Below, one piece after another: positions 25,018 through 33,063 of a DNA stretch of 64,000 bases. A program made the translations under genes and the position numbers. This DNA comes from Streptomyces musisoli. GTDB lineage: Bacteria; Actinomycetota; Actinomycetes; Streptomycetales; Streptomycetaceae. The notes under the pieces were generated by a model that did not search any database, was not told where the DNA came from, and saw only the letters and a list, made by a program, of their open reading frames with translations. The stretch spans positions 107,938-171,937 of the forward strand of contig NZ_JAERRH010000017.1 in NCBI RefSeq assembly GCF_016741855.1. Direction: 5' to 3'. How positions within the stretch are numbered: position 1 is the first letter of the stretch; each line of letters begins with the position of its first letter.

Positions 25018-25464
25018 ATGACCGTGTATTCCCCGGACGCCGTGGACCGGCGCATTCTCGATGTCCTCCAGCGCGACGGACGGGCCAGTTACGCCGAGCT
25101 GGCGCGTGCCGTGTCCATGTCGCCGAGCGCCGTCACCGAGCGGGTCCGGCGGCTGGAGGAAGCCGGTGTGATCCAGGGCTACGCGGCGGTGGTCGACCCC
25201 GAGCGGCTGGGCCTGTCGATCCTGGCGTTCGTGCGGCTGCGCTACCCGAACGGCAACTACAAGCCGTTCCACGACCTGGTCGCGGCCACGCCCGAGATCC
25301 TGGAGGCGCACCACGTGACGGGCGACGACTGCTTCGTCATCAAGGTCGCCGCGCGGTCGATGTCCCATCTGGAGGAGATCTCGGGGAGGATCGGCGCGCT
25401 GGGCTCGGTGACGACCAGCATCGTGTACTCGTCCCCGCTGCCCCGGCGCCCCCTCATGGGCTGA
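25018..25464 (+). CDS. Lrp/AsnC family transcriptional regulator
   Basis: A 148-residue Lrp-type protein: AsnC HTH at residues ~5-55 (RRILDVLQRDGRASYAELA, then SPSAVTERVRRLEEAGVI) and a RAM ligand domain at ~65-140 (HHVTGDDCFVIKVAARS). ATG 25018 starts MTVYSPDAVDRR. It is transcribed away from the rhodanese gene, so the simplest reading is an amino-acid- or sulfur-responsive regulator of that gene and of itself. It is distinct from the AsnC gene at 18.1 kb. Confidence 0.9.
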   Translation: MTVYSPDAVDRRILDVLQRDGRASYAELARAVSMSPSAVTERVRRLEEAGVIQGYAAVVDPERLGLSILAFVRLRYPNGNYKPFHDLVAATPEILEAHHVTGDDCFVIKVAARSMSHLEEISGRIGALGSVTTSIVYSSPLPRRPLMG

Positions 25465-25468
25465 CCCG

Positions 25469-25489
25469 GCGGTCCGCGCCCCGGACCGC
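25469..25489. terminator. Bidirectional hairpin between Lrp gene and sbcC
   Basis: GCGGTCCG (25469-25476) and CGGACCGC (25482-25489) form a perfect 8-bp stem with a CGCCC loop. It lies in the 30-bp gap between the convergent stop codons and probably ends both transcripts. Confidence 0.75.
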
Positions 25490-25494
25490 GGGGG

Positions 25495-28494
25495 TCACGG
25501 GCCGTCCACGCCCCGCTGGAGGACCCTGGAGCCCGCTCGTCCCTTCACCACCTCCAGCTGCGCATGGATCCGCCGCCGCAGATCGGCGACGTGGCTGACG
25601 ATGCCGACGCTGCGGTCGCGTTCGCGCAGTGCGTCCAGGACGTCCAGGACCTCGTCCAGGGTCTGGTCGTCCAGGCTGCCGAAGCCCTCGTCGATGAAGA
25701 GGGTGTCCAGGCGGACGCCGCCCGCCTCGTCGGTGACGACGTCGGCGAGGCCGAGAGCGAGCGCGAGGGAGGCGAAGAAGGTCTCGCCGCCGGACAGGGT
25801 CGCGGTGTCCCGTTCCCGTCCGGTCCAGGCGTCGACCACGTGCAGTCCGAGTCCGCTGCGTCCGCGCCCGGTGCGGTCGTCGGAGTGGACGAGGGTGTAG
25901 CGGCCGGCGGACATGCGCTGGAGCCGGACGGTCGCGGCGGCGGCGACCTGTTCCAGACGGGCGGCCAGGACGTACGACTCCAGGCGCATCCTGCGTTCGT
26001 TGTCGGCCGAGGTGCCCGCGGTGAGGGCGGCGAGCCGCGCCACCCGGTCGTACTCCTCGCGCAGCGGGGCGAGCTCGCGCACCGCCTCGGCGGCCCGTGC
26101 GGAGAGGCGGTCCAGCTCGGTGCAGCAGCGGGCGGCGGCGTCGCGCGCGGAGGCGGCCTCGCGCAGCCGGCGTTCCGCGGTGGCCGCCGCCCGCTCGGCC
26201 GTGGCCGGGTCGGCGGGCGGCTGCTGGGCGGCCGCCGCGGTGCCGGACTCGGCGAGGACCGCGCGCACGGCGGCCTCCTCCTGCTGCCAGGCGTCCAGGC
26301 GGTGTTGCAGCTCGCGGTGGGCGGCGGGGTCCAGGAGCGCCGCCGCGGCGGCCTGCGGGGTGTCGAAGCCCGCGCGGTAGGCGGCGTCCGCGAGGCGGGC
26401 GTCGGCGTCCTTCAGCCGCTGGGCGGCGTCCTCGGCGGCCCGTACGGCGTCGGCGGCCTCGGTGAGCAGCGCCACCCGCCGCTCCAGCTGCGCGGCACGC
26501 GCGGCCACGCTGTCGGCGCTCCCCCGGGCCTGCGTCAACTCCGCTTCCAGCTGGCCCCGTTCGCGCTCCAGGGTGTCACGGCGGGTGAGCCGGGAGGCGG
26601 CCCGTACGGCGGCCTGCTGACGGTCGGCGAGCCGCTGCTCGCGCTCCTGCTCGGCACGCCGCAGCTCCTCCTGGACGGCGTGCAGGGAGGAGGCCGCGCG
26701 GCGGGCGCGGGCGTACTCCTGCTCCAGTTCGCCGGCCTCGGCGGCGAGCCGGCCGGTGGGCGTGTCACCGGCTTCGGCGGTGGCGGCGGCCAGCGCCTCC
26801 CGGACCACGCCGAGCCGCCGCTCGTCCTCGGTGTGCTGTTCCTCGGCCTGCCGACAGGCGGCGAGGGCGCGGTCCTCGGTCTCGCGGTCGACGTGTCCGG
26901 CGATCTTGCGGGCGGGGGCGGGGTGTTCGGTGGCTCCGCAGACCGCGCAGGGTTCGCCGTCGGTGAGGTGGGCGGCGAGTTCGGCGGCGATGCCGTTCAG
27001 CCGCTGCTCCTTGAGGTCGAGCCAGTGGGCGCGGGCGTCGAGCGCGCCCTGCCGGGAGGTGCCCGCGCGCTGCCGGGCCCGCTCGAGGTCGGCGGCGAGC
27101 TGGTCGCGGGTGCGGGCCGCGTCGAGCCGCCGCTGCATGGGGGCGCGCTGGACGGCGAGCTGCTCGGCGCGGGTGGCGGCCTCCTGGGCGGAGTCGATGC
27201 GGGTCTGGAGGGCCGCGCGGGTGCCGTCCCAGTCGGCCAGCCAGGTGTCGGCCTCGCGCAGGACGTCCTCGTCGACGCGTTCCTGCCGGTCGAGTCCGGC
27301 CCGTTCGACGGCGAGTTCGGCGAGCCGGCGTTCGGCGCGCCGGGCCGCGTCGAGGCCGCCCAGTTCCTCCGCGGCCCGGCGGGCGGCGGTGGCGAGTCCG
27401 CTCGCGCCGTCGTCGGCGCAGGAGTCGGGGAGCAGTCCGCGCGCGCGTGCCTCGGCCGCGGCGGCCCGGCGGTGTTCCGCCTCGGCGGCCTCCCGCAGCT
27501 CCAGCGCCGGTGCGACCGCCTCCGCCTTGCGGGCCCGCGCCATGCGCTCCTGCGCCTCGTGGTGGGCGCCGGCCCGCTCCTGGAGGCCCGCGGCGCGCTG
27601 CCGGGCCTCGGTGAACCTGTTCTGGAGGCGGGCGAGTTCGCGTTGCTCGTCCAGGGTGCGCCGGGCCGCCGCGTGGGCGGACTCGGCGGCGGCGAGGCGG
27701 CAGCGGGCGACGGTGAGGCGTTCCCGGGCGGTGCTGCGGGCGACGGCGGCGGCGCCGAGGACGGCCTCGGCGAGGCCGGGTTCGCCGGGGGCCGGCTCGG
27801 GCAGCTCCATGGCGTCGCCGGCCGCCTGCTGCATGCGGTGGGCGTCGGCGAGCAGGGCTGTGTCGCCCTCGCGCACACGCGCCTCGGTGGCACGGCGGCG
27901 TTCGGCGAGGCGCTTCTCGACGTCGGCGAAGCGCTGGGTGTCGAAGAGCCGGCCGAGGAGTCTGCCCCGGGCCTCGGCGTCGGCGCGCAGGAAGCGGGCG
28001 AAGTCGCCCTGGGGCAGCAGGACGACCTGGCAGAACTGTTCGCGGCTCATGCCGAGCAGCTGCTCGATCTCGGCGCCGATCTCCTGGTGGGAGCGGCTGA
28101 GGTCCTTCCAGGCGGCCGACCCGGCGTCGTACGCGCGCAGCCAGGTCTGGGCCTTGTCGACCGTCATGCCCTTGCCGCGCAGCTTGCGCCGCTCCCACGG
28201 GGGCTGCCGGGTGATCTCCAGCCGGCGTCCGGCGACGGTCAGTTCCAGGCGGACCTCGGTGCGGGTGCCGGGCCGGGCGTGGTCGCTGCGCAGGTTCATG
28301 CCCTGGCTGCTCTGCCGGGCGCCGGGGACGGTGCCGTAGAGGGCGTAGCAGACGGCGTCCAGGACGGTGGTCTTGCCCGCGCCGGTGGGGCCGTGCAGCA
28401 GGAACAGCCCGGCGGCGGACAGCTCGTCGAAGTCGACGCTCTGGGAGCCGCCGAAGGGGCCGAAGGCGGTGATGTCGAGCCGGTGCAGCCTCAC
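25495..28494 (-). CDS. sbcC: SbcC exonuclease ATPase subunit
   Basis: A 999-residue SMC-like ATPase. The N-terminal Walker A is HGPTGAGKTTVLDA and CQVVLLPQGDFARFLRA is the family Q-loop region. A long coiled coil (~residues 190-800, rich in Ala, Glu and Arg) is interrupted by the zinc hook GEPCAVCGATEHPAP (CxxC). The C-terminus has the ABC signature TLSGGETFFASLALAL and Walker B TLFIDEGFGSLDD. With SbcD it forms the Rad50/Mre11-type nuclease that opens hairpins and protein-blocked DNA ends. The GTG start (28492-28494) overlaps the sbcD stop codon (GTGA), so the pair is translationally coupled. Confidence 0.95.
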   Translation of the reverse strand: MRLHRLDITAFGPFGGSQSVDFDELSAAGLFLLHGPTGAGKTTVLDAVCYALYGTVPGARQSSQGMNLRSDHARPGTRTEVRLELTVAGRRLEITRQPPWERRKLRGKGMTVDKAQTWLRAYDAGSAAWKDLSRSHQEIGAEIEQLLGMSREQFCQVVLLPQGDFARFLRADAEARGRLLGRLFDTQRFADVEKRLAERRRATEARVREGDTALLADAHRMQQAAGDAMELPEPAPGEPGLAEAVLGAAAVARSTARERLTVARCRLAAAESAHAAARRTLDEQRELARLQNRFTEARQRAAGLQERAGAHHEAQERMARARKAEAVAPALELREAAEAEHRRAAAAEARARGLLPDSCADDGASGLATAARRAAEELGGLDAARRAERRLAELAVERAGLDRQERVDEDVLREADTWLADWDGTRAALQTRIDSAQEAATRAEQLAVQRAPMQRRLDAARTRDQLAADLERARQRAGTSRQGALDARAHWLDLKEQRLNGIAAELAAHLTDGEPCAVCGATEHPAPARKIAGHVDRETEDRALAACRQAEEQHTEDERRLGVVREALAAATAEAGDTPTGRLAAEAGELEQEYARARRAASSLHAVQEELRRAEQEREQRLADRQQAAVRAASRLTRRDTLERERGQLEAELTQARGSADSVAARAAQLERRVALLTEAADAVRAAEDAAQRLKDADARLADAAYRAGFDTPQAAAAALLDPAAHRELQHRLDAWQQEEAAVRAVLAESGTAAAAQQPPADPATAERAAATAERRLREAASARDAAARCCTELDRLSARAAEAVRELAPLREEYDRVARLAALTAGTSADNERRMRLESYVLAARLEQVAAAATVRLQRMSAGRYTLVHSDDRTGRGRSGLGLHVVDAWTGRERDTATLSGGETFFASLALALGLADVVTDEAGGVRLDTLFIDEGFGSLDDQTLDEVLDVLDALRERDRSVGIVSHVADLRRRIHAQLEVVKGRAGSRVLQRGVDGP

Positions 28495-29654
28495 CGGGCC
28501 ACCTCCCGTTCGGCGTGGTCGGCGCGGACGGTGTCGAACGCCTCGCGCAGCACGGCCGCCTCGTGCTCGTCGGGTCCGGAGCCGCGGACATGGGCGACGA
28601 AGTCCTGGGCGATCTGCTGGTCGCTGCGGCCCGCGAGGCGGCGGGCGTACGACACGCGGGGGTCGTCCTGGGCCCGATCGGGGTCGAAGACCAGGCTGAG
28701 GGTGTGCGGGAAGCGCTCGGTGAGCCGGGCCATGGGTTCGGGCGGGCGGACCGGGTCGGTGAGGGTCGCCTCGACCCAGGCGTCCTCGTGGCGGGTCAGT
28801 TCCGGGTCGGCGAGGAGGTCGTCCAGGGTGCCGCGGATGCGGGCGAGCGGGCGCGGCACCGGGCAGTCGACGCGCTCGGCGCCGACGGAGCCGTCCGCGT
28901 CCAGGTCGATCAGCCACGTGCTCTTGCGGTGGCCGGCCTCGGAGAAGGAGTAGGCGAGCGGCGAGCCGGAGTAGCGCACGCGCTCGGTGATGGTCTGGCA
29001 GCCGTGCAGGTGGCCGAGCGCCACGTAGTCGACGCCGTCGAAGACCCCGGCGGGTACCGCGGCCACCCCGCCGACGGTGATGTCCCGCTCACTGTCGCTG
29101 GCCTGGCCGCCGGTGACGAAGGCGTGGGCGAGGACGACGGAGCGGGTGCCCCGCGCGCGCGTGGCGAGGTCGGCGCGGACGCGGTCCATGGCGGCGCCGA
29201 GGACGGCCTCGTGGCCGGCCCTGTCGACGGCGAACTCGTCCTTGACCAGGGCCGGTTCGAGGTACGGCAGGCCGTAGAAGGCGACGTCGCCGTGGGCGTC
29301 CCGCAGGATCACCGGGGTGCCGGCGGCGGACGGTTCGGTGCGCAGGTGGATGCCGGCGCGGTCGATGAGTCCGGCGCCCACGCCGAGGCGGCGGGCCGAG
29401 TCGTGGTTGCCGGAGATCATCACCGTCGGCACACCGAGGTCGGCGAGACGGTGCAGGGCGGTGTCGAACAGCTCGACCGCGGCGAGCGGGGGCACCGCGC
29501 GGTCGTACACGTCGCCCGACACGACCACCGCGTCCACCTCGCGCTCACGCACGGTGGTGACGAGGTGACCGATGAACTCGGCCTGGGCACCGAGCAGGTT
29601 CGCCCGGTGGAAGGCCCGGCCGAGATGCCAGTCGGACGTGTGCAGCAGTCTCAT
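28491..29654 (-). CDS. sbcD: SbcD exonuclease subunit
   Basis: A 387-residue Mre11-type metallophosphoesterase. The di-manganese motifs appear in order: TSDWHLGRAF (residues 6-15), VSGDVYDRA, ISGNHDSARR and ALGHLHGCQ. The C-terminal capping domain follows from ~residue 270. It is the nuclease partner of SbcC, cutting DNA hairpins and processing double-strand ends. The ATG start at 29654 gives MRLLHTSDWHLGR, the normal N-terminus. It is the first gene of the sbcDC operon, whose promoter must be in the repeat-rich region to the right. Confidence 0.95.
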   Translation of the reverse strand: MRLLHTSDWHLGRAFHRANLLGAQAEFIGHLVTTVREREVDAVVVSGDVYDRAVPPLAAVELFDTALHRLADLGVPTVMISGNHDSARRLGVGAGLIDRAGIHLRTEPSAAGTPVILRDAHGDVAFYGLPYLEPALVKDEFAVDRAGHEAVLGAAMDRVRADLATRARGTRSVVLAHAFVTGGQASDSERDITVGGVAAVPAGVFDGVDYVALGHLHGCQTITERVRYSGSPLAYSFSEAGHRKSTWLIDLDADGSVGAERVDCPVPRPLARIRGTLDDLLADPELTRHEDAWVEATLTDPVRPPEPMARLTERFPHTLSLVFDPDRAQDDPRVSYARRLAGRSDQQIAQDFVAHVRGSGPDEHEAAVLREAFDTVRADHAEREVAR

Positions 29655-30112
29655 GAGCCCCGAGACTAACGGCCGGGTCCGACATCACGGCCGGTAACTC
29701 CCGTCTTCGTCCCTCCACCCCCTCCGGCCGTGTGGGCGGGCCCCCGCTCCGGCTCCCCTGTCCGCGGCCCCCTCCGGCTCGCGTATCGGCGGCCTCCTCC
29801 GGACCTCGCGTATCGGCGGTCCCCGCTCCGGCGGGCCCGGCCGCACCGGGCCGACGGGCCGACGGGCCGCGTCCCGGCCGCAGTCGGGGGTCCGGGATCC
29901 GGGGTCCGGGGCTCGGGGTCGGGGCTCGGGGTCCGGGCACAGCATGTTCGAGCCACGGCCACGGGTCCGGCACACCGGGGAAACGTCTCCTCTTTGGTCA
30001 TCGGCGCATGGGTTCAGGCGACTTTCGGACAATGTGAGAAGAAGCACTCCGAGGTCCACCGCGGTCACCTAGATTGACTGCCCTGTTAGAGCTGGGTTTC
30101 GGGGGGAACGAC
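29655..30112. other. Intergenic region between sbcD and the signalling cassette
   Basis: This 458-bp stretch has no gene I can support. Around 29776-29822 two copies of CTCGCGTATCGGCGG occur about 40 bp apart, and 29895-29935 is a run of GGGGTCCGGGGCTCGGGG-type degenerate repeats. The last ~110 bp is less GC-rich. CACCTAGATTGACTGCC (30067-30083) could hold a -10 element (TAGATT) for the cassette, and GGGGGGAACGAC before ATG 30113 is a strong ribosome binding site. Confidence 0.5.
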
Positions 30113-30511
30113 ATGGATCCGGTGACGGCCGTGGCAGCGGCGGGAGTGGCACTCGTGGCCAAGGGAGCGCTGGAGACCGCGGGGCAGGAGGCCGGCCGCT
30201 CGGGATGGGCCGGCGGCGCCCGTCTGATCGAGCGGATCCGCGCACGATTCCGGGGCAATTCGGACGCGGAGCAGGCTCTGGACCGGGTCACGGGCACCCC
30301 GGACGACGAGGCCGCGCAGCAGACCCTGGAGCGGCAGCTCGCGGCGCACATGCTGCTCGACCCGGAGTTCGAGGCCGAGATCAGGCGGCTGGTCGACGAG
30401 GCCGTCGCCGCGCAGGGCCGGTCCGGTGCCCAGATCAGCGCCGCGCTCATCAAGAACGCCCAGGTGTTCAACGGCAAGGTCGACGTGCAGGGCAACTGGA
30501 CGACCTCCTAG
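30113..30511 (+). CDS. Bell/EAD-like small helical protein with a possible amyloid-type tail
   Basis: A 132-residue protein, first of an eight-gene cassette. Residues 3-20 are a hydrophobic Ala/Val helix (VTAVAAAGVALVAKGAL). Residues 25-100 are helical with the pattern LIERIRARFRGNSDAEQALDRV followed by LERQLAAHMLLDPEFEAEIRRLVDEA. This layout is that of the Bell/effector-associated domains found next to STAND proteins in multicellular bacteria (from memory, not searched). The tail QVFNGKVDVQGNW (residues 117-129) is short, beta-prone and Asn/Gly/Val-rich, like bacterial amyloid signalling motifs, and it matches a motif in the next protein. A membrane-disrupting or adaptor role is inferred. 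The gene has a strong GGGGGG ribosome binding site and is followed by 156 bp before the next gene. Confidence 0.6.
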   Translation: MDPVTAVAAAGVALVAKGALETAGQEAGRSGWAGGARLIERIRARFRGNSDAEQALDRVTGTPDDEAAQQTLERQLAAHMLLDPEFEAEIRRLVDEAVAAQGRSGAQISAALIKNAQVFNGKVDVQGNWTTS

Positions 30512-30667
30512 CACCGGCGCCGGCGGCGGGCCGACCGGCCGTGCCCGGCCCTGGGCGGCCTGCCGTCCGCCCGCCCTGACACACGGCCGGGGCGCGTACC
30601 CGCCGCCTGCCCGCCGCGCGCCCGACGGCCACCGCACCGCAGATTTCGAAGCCGAAGAAGCAGAACC

Positions 30668-33010
30668 ATGAGCGAGGACAGCTCCTCCGAGAGCCCCCGG
30701 CCCGGAGCCGGCACCACCGACCGCCCGGACGACCCCTTACGCACCAAGGACAGGAACCCCGCCGAGCGGGACGCGGGCACCGGCCGGGACCCGGCGGAGC
30801 CCGGCAGGGAAGACGGCGCGCGGGACACCGGACCACCGCGCGCGGACGCCGAGGAACACGACGGCCCGGTCGGCGAGCGGGACGCCCTGCGCTACCTCAC
30901 CGAGGGCAGCGGACGCGACGACGCCGAGCGGTCCGAGGCGCTGCGCGCCGGAGCCATCGCCGACGAGATCGCCCGGCGGCTGCACGCCGACGCCTCCGGG
31001 ACCCGCATCGGCACACTCGCGCTGTTCAACGCGGACGTGAGCTTCGGCGGCGGGCTCCACACCGGCGGCGCCCGGACCGCCGGGCCGCGGCCCGGCGGGG
31101 TGTCCGTGCTCGCCATGGACGCGACCGACATCGCCGACCACACCGAGCTGTTCGTCGCCCCCGAAGGCTACGGCGAGGCGTTGGACGCCCTGTGCGAGCA
31201 GCGCGTGCTGGTCCTCACCGCGGCGCCGGGCAGCGGCCGCGAGGCCGTCGCCGTGAACCTGCTCGGGGAGGCGCTGGCCATGGACGGCGGCGGCGCGGGC
31301 TGCCACCGGCTGCTGACGCCCGCCACCGTGCTGGAGGCGGGCTGGGAGCCGCCCGTGAAGAACTCCGGCTACCTGGCACTGCTCGACGACGGTCCCGCCG
31401 CCGACCGCGATTTCACCTCCGCCTTCCTCGGCGGGCACGCCCACGGCACCGCCAGGTGGGCCGCGGTCGTCGCCGCGCTGCGCGCCGCCGGCTGCTTCCT
31501 GATCCTGGCCGGCGGTCACGACCTGGACGTCCTCGCGGCCGGACCGGGCGGCGACCAGGTGGCCCGGCACGCGCTCGTCCCGGCCGACCCGCTGGCCATC
31601 GTCGAACGGCGGGTGCTCGGCCACGGCGGCAGCGCGGACGCGTACGCCGACCTGCACGCCCTGCTGGAACGCACCGGGGCGGCGACCGCCCTGCGGGAAC
31701 AGCCCGCCGCCCGCAACGCCGCCCGGCTCGCCTCCGTGATCCGCGCCGACGGCGACGTGACGGCCGCGGTGGCCCAGCTGCGGGACCCGAGCGAGCAGGT
31801 ACGGGCCTGGTTCAACCGGTACCGGGCGCCGGAGGCGGTGGCCTTCGCACTGGCCGCGGCCGTACTGGAGGAGTGCGGCTACCTCACCGTGGCGGACGCC
31901 GCGGCGAATCTGCGCGCGGCCCTCGTCGAGCCCGAACCGGCCCCGCCGGACCTCCGGTTCGGGGACCGGCTCGGACACGAGCAGCAGTGGATCCGGCTCG
32001 ACCTGCCAAAGGAGGGCGGCTTCGCCCCGCCCCGGGTGCGGTTCCGCAACGCACTGCTCGGGCAGGTCATCCTGGGCTACGCCTGGAACCTGCTGGACGG
32101 TCGCCGGGGGGCCGTACTCGACTGGCTGCGCGGCCTGCTGAGCCACCGCGACCTCCAGGTGCGGGCGCGGGCCGCGGTGGCCGCGGGCGTGCTGGCACTG
32201 ACCGATCCGCACTACGCGGTGCACCGCTTCCTGACGACCTGGGCGGGCAGCACGTCCTGGCCGCTGCGGCAGGCCGCCGCCACCGCCCTCGGTGTCGCGG
32301 GCAGCAGGCCGGAGACCGCGGAGGCGGTGTGGGAACTGCTGCACCAGTGGGCACGCGGCGACGCCTCCGCCTACCAGCGCCGCCTGGCCGGCACGGCGGC
32401 GAACGCGGTGGGCGGCCTGCTCGGCCGTACGGCCCCGGACCGGGCGGTGGCCGTCCTGCGCAGCGCCCTGGACCGGGAGGACGACTGGGGCACGCTGCCG
32501 TCGGTGGCGTGGGGCGGCGTCCACCTCATCCACCAGGGCCGCACCGAGGCCGTCCTGCGGGCCTACCTGGACTGGTCCGAGCCGCAGGACCTGTCGCCCA
32601 TGGTCGTCAAGTCGCTGTCCGCGTTCGTGTTCGCGGTGTCCCGGCCGTACGAGGAGCCGGTCATCGACACCGCCGGCGACCGCGGCCACGGACGCGTGCC
32701 GGGCGTGCCCGTCCTGCTCTGCGAACTGCCGCGGCACCGCGAGCCGCTCGCCGAGCTGTGGGCGCGCGCACTGGCCCGCAGGCCGGTGCAGGACTCCGCG
32801 CTGGAGGCGCTGCACTCCTGGATCGACGACTACGCCGGCCGGAGCCCCGGCTCCCTCGACGCCATCGGCGCGCTGCTGGTGTCCGTGGCCCGCAGGCCCG
32901 GCCGCCACCGCGAACGGCTCACCTGGTGGCTGGAGAAGTGGGCGCGCGACCGCGAGAAGCCTTCGGCGGGCGCCGCCCGCCTGCTCCGCACGCTCGACCC
33001 CGCCCGGTGA
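30668..33010 (+). CDS. Large STAND/HEAT-like protein with degenerate P-loop
   Basis: A 780-residue protein. Residues 1-75 are a charged, disordered leader. Residues 95-135 hold a helix and then GTLALFNADVSFGGGLHTGG, which echoes the tail of the upstream protein. Residues ~160-330 look like a P-loop NTPase: the P-loop position reads TAAPGSGREA (Lys to Arg, Ser/Thr to Glu), Walker B-like YLALLDDG, and a sensor-like CFLILAGG. The rest (~400-775) is alpha-helical, HEAT-like and rich in LLxxLL-type pairs. It is probably a sensor/scaffold of a STAND-type system, with ATPase activity doubtful. Leu24 is TTA (30737-30739), a bldA-dependent codon. ATG 30668 follows a weak AAGAAG. No homology search was possible. 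Confidence 0.7.
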   Translation: MSEDSSSESPRPGAGTTDRPDDPLRTKDRNPAERDAGTGRDPAEPGREDGARDTGPPRADAEEHDGPVGERDALRYLTEGSGRDDAERSEALRAGAIADEIARRLHADASGTRIGTLALFNADVSFGGGLHTGGARTAGPRPGGVSVLAMDATDIADHTELFVAPEGYGEALDALCEQRVLVLTAAPGSGREAVAVNLLGEALAMDGGGAGCHRLLTPATVLEAGWEPPVKNSGYLALLDDGPAADRDFTSAFLGGHAHGTARWAAVVAALRAAGCFLILAGGHDLDVLAAGPGGDQVARHALVPADPLAIVERRVLGHGGSADAYADLHALLERTGAATALREQPAARNAARLASVIRADGDVTAAVAQLRDPSEQVRAWFNRYRAPEAVAFALAAAVLEECGYLTVADAAANLRAALVEPEPAPPDLRFGDRLGHEQQWIRLDLPKEGGFAPPRVRFRNALLGQVILGYAWNLLDGRRGAVLDWLRGLLSHRDLQVRARAAVAAGVLALTDPHYAVHRFLTTWAGSTSWPLRQAAATALGVAGSRPETAEAVWELLHQWARGDASAYQRRLAGTAANAVGGLLGRTAPDRAVAVLRSALDREDDWGTLPSVAWGGVHLIHQGRTEAVLRAYLDWSEPQDLSPMVVKSLSAFVFAVSRPYEEPVIDTAGDRGHGRVPGVPVLLCELPRHREPLAELWARALARRPVQDSALEALHSWIDDYAGRSPGSLDAIGALLVSVARRPGRHRERLTWWLEKWARDREKPSAGAARLLRTLDPAR

Positions 33011-33063
33011 GGCCCACCACGGCGGCCGAATCCCCGACAGCACCTGGAAGGAGAGGGGGAGAC

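Noticed and set aside
25564..28953. A 1129-codon plus-strand open frame opposite sbcC and sbcD
   Set aside because: It is an antisense shadow of the two minus-strand genes. Its composition (repeated GEA, GGG and LAG runs) is what a high-GC antisense frame gives, and no domain is visible.
30737..33043. A 768-codon minus-strand open frame opposite the STAND-like gene
   Set aside because: Antisense frame with repetitive Gly/Arg/Val composition; the plus-strand frame has helices, motifs and operon context.
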